Source: Gammaproteobacteria bacterium (GTDB lineage: Bacteria; Pseudomonadota; Gammaproteobacteria; GCA-001735895). Taken from it: a DNA stretch of 39,938 nucleotides. Below the pieces are notes generated by a model. The model was given only the letters and a program-made list of their open reading frames with translations. It made no database searches and had not been told where the DNA came from. The stretch covers positions 1 through 39,938 of the forward strand of contig JASJCI010000011.1 of NCBI GenBank assembly GCA_030066085.1. Direction: 5' to 3'. Shown in pieces: positions 24,958-34,022 of this stretch (positions within the stretch are counted from its first letter, which is position 1; the number at the start of each line of letters is the position of its first letter). Position numbers and translations under genes: made by a program.

Positions 24958-25991
24958 CAGGCCCCGGCCCCGAAGACCTCTTCGACCGCGCGCTCGACCC
25001 GGGTCGCGGACGCCGTCTCGTCGAGCGGGTCGCGGCGCAGGCGATGACATAACGCCAGCGGCGCAACCGCGCGCAGCTCGGCAGATGAGACCTCGCTCTT
25101 GCCTTCCAGGCCCGCCAGCGCCCGGGCGGCCCGTATCAGCGTCAGCTCGCCGCGCAATCCGTCCGTGCCGAGTCGCAGGCAAAGTCCGGCCGCGAGTTCG
25201 ACGATCGTATCGGGCAGATCGATATCGTCGAGGTTCGCGCGAGCTTTTTCGACCCGGCGACGCAGCTGGCCATCGCGTCGCCGCCACTTGCGGCAAAACT
25301 CTTCCGGGTCGCGCTCGAAGCTGTCGCGCTGACGCACGATCTCGACCCGCGACTTCAGGTCGTCTGGCGTGGTGACTTCGACCGACAGACCGAAACGATC
25401 CAGCAGCTGTGGCCGCAGTTCGCCTTCTTCGGGGTTGCCGCTGCCGACCAGCACGAAACTCGCGGGATGGCGAATACTGAGCCCCTCGCGCTCGACCAGG
25501 TTCTCGCCCGACGCGGCCACGTCGAGCAGCGCATCGACCAGGTGATCCTCGAGCAGGTTGACTTCATCGATGTAGAGGAAGCCGCGGTGCGCGCGCGCCA
25601 GCAGACCGGGTTCGAAGGCCTTTTCTCCTTCGCGCAGCGCGCGTTCGAGATCCAGCGCACCGATCACGCGATCCTCGGTTGCGCCCAGCGGCAGGTCCAC
25701 CACGGGCCGGCCGACCGCGCGCGATTTCAGTTTATCCGGATCTCTCGCAATGCACTCCGGGCAGCTGAGCTCTTCGGGCTTGCTGTCCGGATCGCAGTTG
25801 TACGGGCAGTTCGTCACGACGCGGATCTTGGGCAGTAGCGACGCCAGCGCCCGAATCGCGGTCGACTTGCCGGTACCGCGGTCTCCGAATACCAGCACGC
25901 CCCCGACGCTGTGATCAACCGCCGCGATCAGCAGCGCGCGTTTCATGTCGTCCTGGCCGACGATGGCGGAAAACGGAAAGTTCATTGACAT
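24957..25991 (-). CDS. bchI: Magnesium chelatase ATPase subunit I (BchI)
   Basis: A 344-residue AAA+ ATPase. Walker A is GDRGTGKST, Walker B is FLYIDEVNLLED, and the arginine-finger region is NPEEGELRPQLLDRFGLSVE. The typical cysteine-rich insert (NCPYNCDPDSKPEELSCPEC) is present. ATG 25991 is used; ATG 25985 two codons later is equally possible. It heads the bchI-bchD-bchO unit. The subunit BchH is not in the window. Confidence 0.97.
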   Translation of the reverse strand: MSMNFPFSAIVGQDDMKRALLIAAVDHSVGGVLVFGDRGTGKSTAIRALASLLPKIRVVTNCPYNCDPDSKPEELSCPECIARDPDKLKSRAVGRPVVDLPLGATEDRVIGALDLERALREGEKAFEPGLLARAHRGFLYIDEVNLLEDHLVDALLDVAASGENLVEREGLSIRHPASFVLVGSGNPEEGELRPQLLDRFGLSVEVTTPDDLKSRVEIVRQRDSFERDPEEFCRKWRRRDGQLRRRVEKARANLDDIDLPDTIVELAAGLCLRLGTDGLRGELTLIRAARALAGLEGKSEVSSAELRAVAPLALCHRLRRDPLDETASATRVERAVEEVFGAGA

Positions 25992-26240
25992 ACTTCGCGG
26001 CTTGTTGCGGATAAAGTCCCGTCGTTGTTAGACTGCCTGCGTACAGGATCGAAAGTGGGCCGGGTCGCTTCTGACGCGCAGATCGCCTGGAACCGTCGCG
26101 CGCGGGGCATACCGCGATGGCCTGCGGGCATCAATCCCGCAACTCGCTGGCAATCGGAACGACCTTCGCCGGCATCGACAGCGATTCCGGCAACCGGTTT
26201 GGAACTTGAGGAAGCGTACCCCAACGCGTAAAAATCGTAC

Positions 26241-27143
26241 TTGACACAGTCGCATAATACAACCGGGTTGCCACCCGCCATCGATGCACCGCGCCAGCGC
26301 CTGCAGCTGCCGTCCGGCATCGGCATGGCCTGGTATGCGACCGAGGGCGGGGATGGCCCACCGCTGGTCCTGCTGCACAGCGTGAATGCCGCGCCCAGCG
26401 CTTTCGAAATGAAACCGCTGTTCGATCAATATCGCAGGAAACGGCAGGTACTGGCACCGGAGTTGCCCGGTTTCGGCGCCTCCGATCGACCCGATCTCGA
26501 ATACTCGCCGGAGTTTTATGCCGACGCCCTGTGCGCGTGGCTGACGGCCACGACCAGCGCCCCCGTGGACATGGTCGCGCTGTCGCTGAGCGCCGAATTC
26601 GCCGCGCGCGCGGCCCAGCGCGCGCCGGGCCTGTTTCGTTCCCTGACGCTGATATCGCCAACCGGTTTCGGGCATCGACAACCGCCCACCCCGAGCGCCA
26701 ACCGCCGGGTTGACCGCATGGTCCGTAACGGCGTGCTCGGGCCAGCCGTGTATCGGCTGCTGACCTCGCGCATCAGCATTCGTTACTTTCTCGATATGTC
26801 CTTCGTCGGACGCGCGCCCGCAGAAATGGTCGACTACGCATATGCTACCTCGCACCAGCCCGGCGCCCGCTTCGCGCCCTTCGCGTTCCTGACCTTCCGG
26901 CTGTTTACGCCCGATGCCCTGAACCAGCTGTATGCACCACTGCAGTTGCCGGTAACGGTGTTGTTCGACACCGATCCCAATATTTCCTTCGAGCGGCTGG
27001 ACGGGCTGGTCGATGAACGCAGCAACTGGACCGCGCACAGAATTTCGCCCTCCCGCGGATTGCCCCATTTCGATCAAACCGACCGGGTTATTTCCGTTCT
27101 GGATGAATTCTGGGGCGGGATATCGGCGGTCGTGCAGGCGTAA
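26241..27143 (+). CDS. Alpha/beta-fold hydrolase, unknown substrate
   Basis: About 300 residues with an alpha/beta-hydrolase fold: LVLLHSVNAAPSAFEM (oxyanion loop), PGFGASDRP, and a nucleophile elbow ALSLS with Ser115, where both glycines of the usual GxSxG are replaced. The late His is in GLPHFDQ. The start is uncertain: no ATG precedes the fold, and TTG 26241 or TTG 26268 must be used. It is convergent with crtD and overlaps its 3' end by 56 bp. Its position in the cluster suggests a pigment-related role, but I cannot name one. Confidence 0.75.
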   Translation: MTQSHNTTGLPPAIDAPRQRLQLPSGIGMAWYATEGGDGPPLVLLHSVNAAPSAFEMKPLFDQYRRKRQVLAPELPGFGASDRPDLEYSPEFYADALCAWLTATTSAPVDMVALSLSAEFAARAAQRAPGLFRSLTLISPTGFGHRQPPTPSANRRVDRMVRNGVLGPAVYRLLTSRISIRYFLDMSFVGRAPAEMVDYAYATSHQPGARFAPFAFLTFRLFTPDALNQLYAPLQLPVTVLFDTDPNISFERLDGLVDERSNWTAHRISPSRGLPHFDQTDRVISVLDEFWGGISAVVQA

Positions 27144-28668
27144 GCGCAAGCGGCCCGAGGCGGCTGCGTCGACTGGATGCCAGCAGGTCCTCAACCACTG
27201 CCGCGGCCGCCAGCCGACCTGACATCGCAGCCATCGGCACCCCCGGCCCCGGGTGTCCGCTGCCACCCGCGAGGTATAGCCCGGGCACGCGACTGCGCGA
27301 TCCGGGCCGACTGAAAGATGCTCGCCAACCGTGCGAAGCCTGTCCATAGAGAGCACCGCCGGTACCGGGGAACAGACCTTCGAAATCCGTCGGCGTCGTG
27401 ATCCGGCTGGCCTCTGGACTACGCGCTACGTCAAGCCCGCAACGCTCGAGCAGGGTAAAGGCGGCAGCCTCGCAGGCGGCCACTTCATCCGCGCCGAACG
27501 TACGTATATCTCCATCCGGCGGCGCGTTGACCAGGCACAGCAGTCTTTCCAGTCCACGCTGCGACGGGTTCATCGCGGCATCACGATCCTGCGCGCAAAC
27601 ATAGACCGTGGGGGCGGCCGGCAACCGTCGCCGACGCAGGATCGTATCAAACTCGTCGACGTAGTCGGCGGAAAAAAACACGTTGTGTCGCTGCAGCGCA
27701 AAACCCCGGGTTTCGGCTAACAGGTTCCAGGTCACCGCCGACAGCGATCGCAGTGCGCGGGGTGTCGGCCGCACTGCACGCTGCACGGCTTCGCCGAAGT
27801 AGCCCGCGGCCAGCGCGGCCGGGTCCGCATTGAGCACGACGGCATCGGCCGCGTAACGCTCCCCGTTGGCGGTGGTGACGCCATCGACTCGACCATGGCT
27901 GACGCTGATATCGTCGACTTCCGCCTGGAAGTGGATATCGACACCATGGGCCTCGGCAAGCTGCGTCATCACCTGCACCAGCCTGTGCATGCCGCCTCGA
28001 ACCAGCCAGACACCCTCCTGTTCGACATGCGCGACCAGCATCAGGGTTGCCGGCGCAACAAAAGGTGAAGAACCGCAGTAGGTCGCATATCGGCCGAACA
28101 GCTGTTGCAGGCGCGGATCGCGAAAGTATCCGCCGAGCGTTTGCCACAGGCGATTGAAAGGCTTTATCCGCCACAGATCGGCAAGCCCCGACAAACCGCC
28201 CGCGCGCACGAGGTCCAGCGGTCCGGGTCGCGGCGCGCAGATGAATGTCTGTTCCAGCGTGCGATACACGTCGCGCGCGTGCCGGCTGAAATGGAGAAAA
28301 TTCCTGGCCTCACTGGCGCCGGCAAAATCGCCGATGGCCGCGGCCGTACGCCCCAGGTCACTGAACAGGTCGAGCCGCTCGGATTCGCTCCAGGCATGGC
28401 GCGCGAGGATTTCCACCGGCTGCAGGTTCAACTGCGCCTCGAGGCTGGTACCGAGGTGATCGAACAGCGCATCGAAAACCCAGCGCATGGTGAACACGGT
28501 GGGACCAGCGTCGATCGCGGCGTTCCCGATGCTGACTTCGCGCATCTTGCCGCCCGGCGTCGCTGCACGTTCGAGCAGCGTTACCCGGAATCCCCTGGCG
28601 ACGAGATCCAGCGCTGTCGCAAGGCCGCCGACGCCGGCGCCAACGACGATGATCCGCTCACCGTTCAC
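27088..28668 (-). CDS. crtD: 1-hydroxy(methoxy)carotenoid 3,4-desaturase (CrtD)
   Basis: A 526-residue FAD oxidoreductase of the CrtI family that introduces the 3,4 double bond after hydration by CrtC. FAD motif: VVGAGVGGLATALDLVARGF; then DAGPTVFTMRWVFD, which separates CrtD from CrtI. The C-terminal signature is GLYLAGGSGHPGPGVPMAAMSG. A 30-residue basic tail (SRRSRLGPLALTPARPP) overlaps the convergent hydrolase gene. It follows dxs by 21 bp. Confidence 0.93.
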   Translation of the reverse strand: MNGERIIVVGAGVGGLATALDLVARGFRVTLLERAATPGGKMREVSIGNAAIDAGPTVFTMRWVFDALFDHLGTSLEAQLNLQPVEILARHAWSESERLDLFSDLGRTAAAIGDFAGASEARNFLHFSRHARDVYRTLEQTFICAPRPGPLDLVRAGGLSGLADLWRIKPFNRLWQTLGGYFRDPRLQQLFGRYATYCGSSPFVAPATLMLVAHVEQEGVWLVRGGMHRLVQVMTQLAEAHGVDIHFQAEVDDISVSHGRVDGVTTANGERYAADAVVLNADPAALAAGYFGEAVQRAVRPTPRALRSLSAVTWNLLAETRGFALQRHNVFFSADYVDEFDTILRRRRLPAAPTVYVCAQDRDAAMNPSQRGLERLLCLVNAPPDGDIRTFGADEVAACEAAAFTLLERCGLDVARSPEASRITTPTDFEGLFPGTGGALYGQASHGWRASFSRPGSRSRVPGLYLAGGSGHPGPGVPMAAMSGRLAAAAVVEDLLASSRRSRLGPLALTPARPPISRPRIHPERK

Positions 28669-28689
28669 GGCCGGCGGGAACCCTGACGG

Positions 28690-30510
28690 TCAGGCCTGTA
28701 CAGACGCCAGGCGGGCACGAAAGTCTTCGAGCGCGCGCAGGATACCGTCTTCATCGAGGCCACATTCTGCCAGCAGCTCGTCACGCGTGCCGTGGCCGAC
28801 GAAACGATCCGGCAGGCCGAGATTGAGCACCGGCGTTACCCTGCCCTGGGCCATCAGGAATTCGTTGACCGCGCTGCCGGCACCACCGGCGACGGCATTG
28901 TCTTCTATCGTCAGCAGTGTTTCGTGGTTATCCGCAAGTTGCAGCACCATGGCTTCGTCCAGCGGCTTGATGAAGCGCATGTCGACCAGCGTGGCGTCGA
29001 GCCAGTCAGCTGCTGCCTGCGCGGCCGGCAGGATACTGCCGAACGAGAGCAGCGCGACCTTGCGTCCCTGGCGCAGGGTGCGGGCCTTGCCGACAGGCAG
29101 CGGGCGCAACAGCTTTTCGACCGCGGCGCCGGGACCGCAGCCCCTGGGATAACGGACCGCGGCGGGACCATCGTGCTGCAAGCCGGTGGTCAGCATGCGC
29201 CGACATTCGTTTTCGTCGGCCGGCGCCATGATAATCATGTTGGGAATACAGCGCAGGAAACTCAGGTCGAAACTGCCGTGATGGGTGGCGCCGTCGGCAC
29301 CCGCGAGCCCGCCTCGATCGAGCGCAAACAGCACCGGCAGGTTTTGCAGCGCCACATCGTGGATCAACTGGTCATAGGCCCGCTGCAGGAAACTCGAGTA
29401 GATCGCCACCACCGGCTTGAGCCCCTCGCAGGCCAGCCCCGCGCCCAGCGTCACCGCGTGTTGCTCGGCGATCGCGGCATCGAAGTAGCGCTCGGGATGG
29501 CGCTTGGCGAAGGCGACCAGGCCTGATCCCTCGCGCATGGCCGGGGTGATCGCAACCAGGTCCGGTTCGCGCGCGGCCGTCTCACACAGCCAGTCGCTGA
29601 AAACCTGGGTGTAGGTTTGCTGTCCGCCGAGCTTGGCAACCGCGCCACCCGGTTGGCTTACCGCCGGCTTGATCCCGGTACGCGAATCGAAACTGCCGAC
29701 CCCGTGGTATTTGACCGGGTCGTCCTCCGCGGGCAGATAACCCTTGCCCTTGCAGGTCAGCACGTGCAGTACGCGGGGCTTGTCGCTCGGCAGCAGTCCA
29801 CGCAGGGCGCGCAACAGCGCGGGCAGGTCATGGCCATCGACCGGTCCGTGATAGTCGAGCCCGAGCGCACGGAAGAATCCGGCAGGATCCTCGACGGCTT
29901 CACCTTCATGTAAAGGCGAAAACCGCTCGCACAACGCGCCCACGTTGGGCGAAATCGACATGCCGTTGTCATTGAGCACCACCAGCACGTCACTCTGCAG
30001 ATGACCGAGTTGATTGAGTGCCTCGTAGGCCATGCCGGAGGTCAGGCCGCCGTCGCCGATCACCGCGACGGTCTTGCGCCCGCTCGCGTCGTGCGCGGCA
30101 CCGATCGCCATGCCGAGCGCGGCACTGATCGACGTACCCGCGTGCGCAACCCCGAACGTATCGTATTCGCTTTCCGAACGCAGCGGGAAACCGGACAGGC
30201 CACCGAACTTGCGAATCGTGTTCATCGCCGCGCGCCGGCCCGTCAACATCTTGTGCGGGTAAGCCTGGTGGCCGATGTCCCATACCAGGCGATCGTGCGG
30301 CGTCTGCAGCACCCGGTGCAGCGCCACGGTCAGTTCGACGGCGCCGAGACCCGCGGCGAGATGCCCGCCGCTGTCGGAAACCGTCTGGATCAATTCTTCG
30401 CGCAGCTCGTCCGCGAGTGGTTGCAACAACGATTCCGGTATGGCTCGCAGGGATGCCGGACTATCGATCGACTCCAGTAATGCTGCGCAATCGTTCGCGG
30501 TCAGGGCCAT
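28690..30510 (-). CDS. dxs: 1-deoxy-D-xylulose-5-phosphate synthase (Dxs)
   Basis: A 606-residue thiamine-diphosphate enzyme that starts the MEP isoprenoid pathway from pyruvate and glyceraldehyde 3-phosphate. Key regions: [14 protein letters not shown], the ThDP motif [15 protein letters not shown]..., [13 protein letters not shown], and [19 protein letters not shown] in the transketolase-like half. ATG 30510 has GGAGGAG just upstream. It lies divergent from crtE across paired PpsR boxes, so this copy is probably the photosynthesis-dedicated dxs. Confidence 0.96.
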   Translation of the reverse strand: MALTANDCAALLESIDSPASLRAIPESLLQPLADELREELIQTVSDSGGHLAAGLGAVELTVALHRVLQTPHDRLVWDIGHQAYPHKMLTGRRAAMNTIRKFGGLSGFPLRSESEYDTFGVAHAGTSISAALGMAIGAAHDASGRKTVAVIGDGGLTSGMAYEALNQLGHLQSDVLVVLNDNGMSISPNVGALCERFSPLHEGEAVEDPAGFFRALGLDYHGPVDGHDLPALLRALRGLLPSDKPRVLHVLTCKGKGYLPAEDDPVKYHGVGSFDSRTGIKPAVSQPGGAVAKLGGQQTYTQVFSDWLCETAAREPDLVAITPAMREGSGLVAFAKRHPERYFDAAIAEQHAVTLGAGLACEGLKPVVAIYSSFLQRAYDQLIHDVALQNLPVLFALDRGGLAGADGATHHGSFDLSFLRCIPNMIIMAPADENECRRMLTTGLQHDGPAAVRYPRGCGPGAAVEKLLRPLPVGKARTLRQGRKVALLSFGSILPAAQAAADWLDATLVDMRFIKPLDEAMVLQLADNHETLLTIEDNAVAGGAGSAVNEFLMAQGRVTPVLNLGLPDRFVGHGTRDELLAECGLDEDGILRALEDFRARLASVQA

Positions 30511-30547
30511 TTTTGTTCTCCTCCGGCTTTGACTTGACGCCTACGAA

Positions 30548-30591
30548 TGTCTATTCTACATGACACAAGCTTGTGACAATAGTACTTTACA
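30548..30591. promoter_or_regulatory. Paired PpsR/CrtJ boxes between dxs and crtE
   Basis: The box at 30548-30565 (TGTCTATTCTACATGACA) is a perfect TGT-N12-ACA. The box at 30574-30591 (TGACAATAGTACTTTACA) has TGA in place of TGT. The gap is 8 bp. This 111-bp divergent spacer should control dxs-crtD to one side and crtE-crtF to the other, linking isoprenoid supply to the photosynthesis regulon. Confidence 0.8.
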
Positions 30592-30621
30592 GTAGAAAAA
30601 TCCGCAAATCCGGAGGCGGCC

Positions 30622-31494
30622 ATGTCAGACGTAAAGACCCGAATCGACCAAACCCTCGCAATTGCACTCAAACATGCACAGGGCGGGGATTGTCCGCCGC
30701 GGCTGGCCGAAGCGGTCGAATACGCGGTCTTTCCGGGGGGGGCGCGCGTCCGCCCGCAGCTATGCCTGGCCGTTGCCGGCGCCTGCGGCGCACGTGACTC
30801 GCGCGTTCCGCTCGCGGCCGCTGCCGCGATAGAACTGATGCACTGCGCATCGCTGGTTCACGACGACCTTCCCTGTTTCGACAACGCGCCGATCCGGCGC
30901 GGCAAGCCGAGCGTGCACGCTACCTACGGCGAACGCCTCGCGGTCCTGGCCGGCGACGCGCTGATTGTACTCGCGTTCGAAACGCTGGTGCGCGAAATCG
31001 AAACTGCGCCGAAGGCAGTAACCGAATGTCTGCGCATCCTTGGCCGCGGCGTCGGCATGCCGCACGGCATTTCCGCCGGCCAGGCCTGGGAATGCGAACC
31101 GCAGGTACCGCTGCGGGAATACCACCAGGCCAAGACGGGGGCACTGTTCGCCGCCGCGAGCATGGCCGGTGCGGCGGCCGTGGGCGAGGACATCGAACCC
31201 TGGCGCGACCTGGGTCAACGCCTCGGCGAAGCCTACCAGGTCGCGGACGACCTGCAGGACGTTGCCGGTAACGCCGAAAAGCTCGGCAAGCCGATTGCCC
31301 AGGACGTCCGTCTCGGCCGACCGAGCGCGGTCAGCAGCGACGGGATTCGCGGCGCAACCGAAAAGCTGCAGCGCCTGGTTACCCTGGCGGTGGAATCGAT
31401 TCCCGACTGCCCGGGAGCGACCGAGCTGAGGTTGCTGATAGCGCTCGAAGCCAAGCGCTTCGTGCCGGAGTCCCTGGCACAGCACGTGGCCTGA
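30622..31494 (+). CDS. crtE: Geranylgeranyl diphosphate synthase (CrtE)
   Basis: A 290-residue prenyltransferase. First Asp-rich motif DDLPCFDNAPIRRGKPSVH, second motif YQVADDLQDVAGN. Also GGARVRPQLCLAVAGACG near the start. The product feeds CrtB and, after reduction by BchP, the bacteriochlorophyll tail. The start is supported by GGAGG 6 nt before ATG. It begins the plus-strand crtE-crtF unit. Confidence 0.95.
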   Translation: MSDVKTRIDQTLAIALKHAQGGDCPPRLAEAVEYAVFPGGARVRPQLCLAVAGACGARDSRVPLAAAAAIELMHCASLVHDDLPCFDNAPIRRGKPSVHATYGERLAVLAGDALIVLAFETLVREIETAPKAVTECLRILGRGVGMPHGISAGQAWECEPQVPLREYHQAKTGALFAAASMAGAAAVGEDIEPWRDLGQRLGEAYQVADDLQDVAGNAEKLGKPIAQDVRLGRPSAVSSDGIRGATEKLQRLVTLAVESIPDCPGATELRLLIALEAKRFVPESLAQHVA

Positions 31495-31521
31495 GGCCTG
31501 GCGCGCTTGCGGACCCCGACG

Positions 31522-32658
31522 ATGGCAACGCTGCTCTGGCGAGATCAGGCGCGCGACCTGCGCAATCGATTGCTGACCAGTACTCGCTTTCAGCAATGGG
31601 CCGCGGCCTTCCCGCTCACGCGGCCGATCGCAAGGCGCCGCGCGCGCAAACTGTTCGATCTGTGTGCCGGCTTCGTCTACTCCCAGGTCCTGCTGGCCTG
31701 TGTGCGCCTGCGCTTGCTCGAAATTCTCGCCCAGCAGCCACAGACAGCCCTTGCGCTGTCCGAACGGATCGGTTTGACGACCGATGCGACGGAGCGTCTG
31801 TTACGTGCCGCGATGGCGCTCGAGTTGACCGAGGCCCGGCCCGGCGGACGTTATGCGCCGGGTCCGCTCGGGGCCGTGCTGCAGGGTACCCCGGGGCTTA
31901 CGGCGATGATCGAACACCACGCCCTGCTGTATGCCGACCTGGCCGATCCGGTCGGTTTGCTGCGCGATCATGACCGCAATTCGACCGAGCTGTCCAGGCA
32001 CTGGGCTTATGCAACCGGGGAGCAGCCCGACGGGCTGGCCGCCGAGCGGGTCGACGCCTACACCGACCTCATGGCGGCAACACAACCGATGATCGCGGCG
32101 CAGGTGCTCGACGCCTACCCGTTCGAAAAGCATGGTCACCGCAGCCTGCTCGATCTCGGCGGCGGCGACGGCAGCTTTATCGCCGCGGTCGCCCGGCAGA
32201 CGCGGCAGCTGGAAATGACGTTGTGCGATCTGCCCGCGGTGGCGGACCGGGCTCGCGCCCGTTTCGAACGCGACGGGTTGGCCGCGCGCGCGCGCGCGGT
32301 CGGCGCCGACATGCTCAGGGATGATCTGCCAACCGGCGCGGACATCGTCACCCTGGTGCGCGTGATTCACGACCACGACGACGACGCGGCACTCGAGATA
32401 CTGCGCGCTGCGCGACGCGCCCTGCCCGCGGACGGCACCCTGCTGATCGCCGAACCGCTGTCAGGCACCCGCGGCGCCGAACCGGTCGGCGATGCTTATT
32501 TCGGCTTTTACCTGCTGGCGATGGGCAGCGGCCGCCCACGTACCGTCGCCGAGCTGAAGCAAATGCTTCGGAGCGCCGGGTTCACCGATTGTCGCCAGCT
32601 GGCGACCCGCATGCCGATGTTGACCAGCGTGCTGCTGGCGCGGCCGGCGCGCGCTTAA
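31522..32658 (+). CDS. crtF: Carotenoid O-methyltransferase (CrtF)
   Basis: A 378-residue SAM-dependent enzyme that methylates the tertiary hydroxyl made by CrtC. An N-terminal dimerisation domain (DLCAGFVYSQVLLACVRLRL) precedes the methyltransferase domain, with SAM-binding LLDLGGGDGSFIAAVAR and the catalytic region RVIHDHDDDAALEIL. ATG 31522 is preferred; TTG 31507 would add five residues. It lies 27 bp behind crtE and ends 18 bp from the convergent BLUF gene. Confidence 0.94.
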   Translation: MATLLWRDQARDLRNRLLTSTRFQQWAAAFPLTRPIARRRARKLFDLCAGFVYSQVLLACVRLRLLEILAQQPQTALALSERIGLTTDATERLLRAAMALELTEARPGGRYAPGPLGAVLQGTPGLTAMIEHHALLYADLADPVGLLRDHDRNSTELSRHWAYATGEQPDGLAAERVDAYTDLMAATQPMIAAQVLDAYPFEKHGHRSLLDLGGGDGSFIAAVARQTRQLEMTLCDLPAVADRARARFERDGLAARARAVGADMLRDDLPTGADIVTLVRVIHDHDDDAALEILRAARRALPADGTLLIAEPLSGTRGAEPVGDAYFGFYLLAMGSGRPRTVAELKQMLRSAGFTDCRQLATRMPMLTSVLLARPARA

Positions 32659-32676
32659 ATCGGCTCGAGTACCGCT

Positions 32677-33096
32677 TCAGACCATCTCGCGAAACAGCGT
32701 CATCAACTGCCGCGTCTTCGACATTTCGTGAAACAGTTCGCGCGGGCCCAGTCCCTCCTCGAGAAAACGCGAAAATCCCGGCAGCCGGGCGACATCGATT
32801 TCGTCGAGCTGCACGAAGCCCATGCGCCAGTCTTCGAATTCCCGCGCTTCGATCGAACCCTCGAACAGGAGCTCGACCCGCTGATGGCGATCGTCTTTGC
32901 AAATACGGGTGAAAAGGTCACGCACAACCTGCTCCTCGCCTTCGAGCACCTGGAAAAAGGAGTGCTCGCGGTGCAGCAACAAACCGGTCAGGTCCTGCTG
33001 TTCGTTTTCCCTGCGCGCCGATTCGAGCAGTTCCAGCAATTCGGCACCCGGTAACGGGCGGGTTTCGGTACTGACATATCCCAGGTGAAACAGCAT
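32677..33096 (-). CDS. Short BLUF-domain blue-light photoreceptor
   Basis: A 139-residue stand-alone BLUF protein. Tyr7, Asn31, Gln49, Trp90 and Met92 all lie 14 positions before their AppA counterparts (Tyr21, Asn45, Gln63, Trp104, Met106), so the flavin photoswitch should work. The C-terminal ~40 residues are helical and carry no known output domain, as in BlrB/PixD-type proteins that act by protein contact. It is divergent from the heme oxygenase gene and shares its PpsR boxes. It may modulate PpsR as AppA does; this is inference. Confidence 0.9.
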   Translation of the reverse strand: MLFHLGYVSTETRPLPGAELLELLESARRENEQQDLTGLLLHREHSFFQVLEGEEQVVRDLFTRICKDDRHQRVELLFEGSIEAREFEDWRMGFVQLDEIDVARLPGFSRFLEEGLGPRELFHEMSKTRQLMTLFREMV

Positions 33097-33202
33097 GATG
33101 ATTATCCAGGGCTCCGTGCGGTTCGATGCGGCCGGATCGAGCCATCGAAAAATAAGGCTGGGATTCGATTACTACCGGGTGCAGGCTTGCCGGCATCGCA
33201 AC

Positions 33203-33245
33203 TGTCTTATATAGTTTACATGAAATGTGTGAGTTTTTCTTTACA
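33203..33245. promoter_or_regulatory. Paired PpsR/CrtJ boxes between BLUF and heme oxygenase genes
   Basis: Two perfect TGT-N12-ACA boxes: 33203-33220 (TGTCTTATATAGTTTACA) and 33228-33245 (TGTGAGTTTTTCTTTACA), 7 bp apart. They end 10 bp before the heme oxygenase ATG at 33256 and begin 106 bp upstream of the BLUF start. This is the only pair here with both boxes perfect. It places chromophore supply, and perhaps the BLUF gene, under PpsR. Confidence 0.78.
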
Positions 33246-33255
33246 TAATTCCATC

Positions 33256-34002
33256 ATGCCACTGGACACTCTCCCACACCGTGGCCGGCGCGAGTGCAAA
33301 GCCAGCCAAACAGGCCTGACCCGCCAACGCATCGGCGCCGCGAAAACGCTGGCCGCCGGCGAGGCAAGCCGCGAGCCGTCGCTTGCGGCGGCGCTCAAGC
33401 AGCACACCCGGGATGCACACAAGCGCGCCGAGACCAGCGGCATCATCCGTCAACTGGTGCGTCGCCAGGCGAGCCGAGCCGGCTATATCACCTACCTGGC
33501 TAACCTGCACCCGGTATACCTGGCGCTGGAACGGCGCTTCGTCGGACTGACGCGCCATCCCCCGTTCGACATCATTGCTCATCCCGCGCTGCATCGGCAG
33601 CACGCGGTCGAAAACGATCTCGATGCGTTGGCGAGCAACAGCTGGCGCTCGAGGGGTGCACTGCAACCGGCCACGCGGGCCTACATCCGCCGCATCGACA
33701 ACGCCGACGAAGCACAGCTGGCGGCACATGCCTACGTGCGCTACCTCGGCGACCTGAATGGCGGCGCTATCATCAAGCGCCTGTTGCGAGATTCGCTGGA
33801 GCTCGCCGAGGCCGAGCTGATGTTTTACGAATTCGGCGGGATTGCCGACCGTGCAGCCTTCTGTGACCAGTTCAGGGCTGCCCTCGACTCGCTACCGAGC
33901 AGGTATGACGCCGAACGTATTCTCGACGAGGCCCTGGTCGGATTTCGGCTGGCAACCGAGCAGTCGATCGAGGTCGAAGCGAGCACTGTTACCATCGCCT
34001 GA
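33256..34002 (+). CDS. Biliverdin-producing heme oxygenase
   Basis: About 248 residues. It opens heme to biliverdin, the chromophore of bacteriophytochromes. Family motifs: LKQHTRDAHKRAETSGI with the proximal His, AGYITYLANLHPVYLALE, and YVRYLGDLNGGAIIKRLL with the distal-helix glycines. I choose ATG 33256 because the upstream ATG 33220 lies inside the PpsR boxes and the first ~35 residues are already variable. It is convergent with the bacteriophytochrome gene (20-bp gap), which needs its product. Confidence 0.93.
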   Translation: MPLDTLPHRGRRECKASQTGLTRQRIGAAKTLAAGEASREPSLAAALKQHTRDAHKRAETSGIIRQLVRRQASRAGYITYLANLHPVYLALERRFVGLTRHPPFDIIAHPALHRQHAVENDLDALASNSWRSRGALQPATRAYIRRIDNADEAQLAAHAYVRYLGDLNGGAIIKRLLRDSLELAEAELMFYEFGGIADRAAFCDQFRAALDSLPSRYDAERILDEALVGFRLATEQSIEVEASTVTIA

Positions 34003-34022
34003 AAGCACCGCAGTCACGGCGG

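Noticed and set aside
25992-26270. Possible PpsR-like sites with 14-bp spacing upstream of bchI and at the hydrolase start
   Set aside because: All other boxes here have exactly 12 bp between halves; these are single, imperfect and unphased, so they are likely chance. The 249-bp spacer shows no other clear element.
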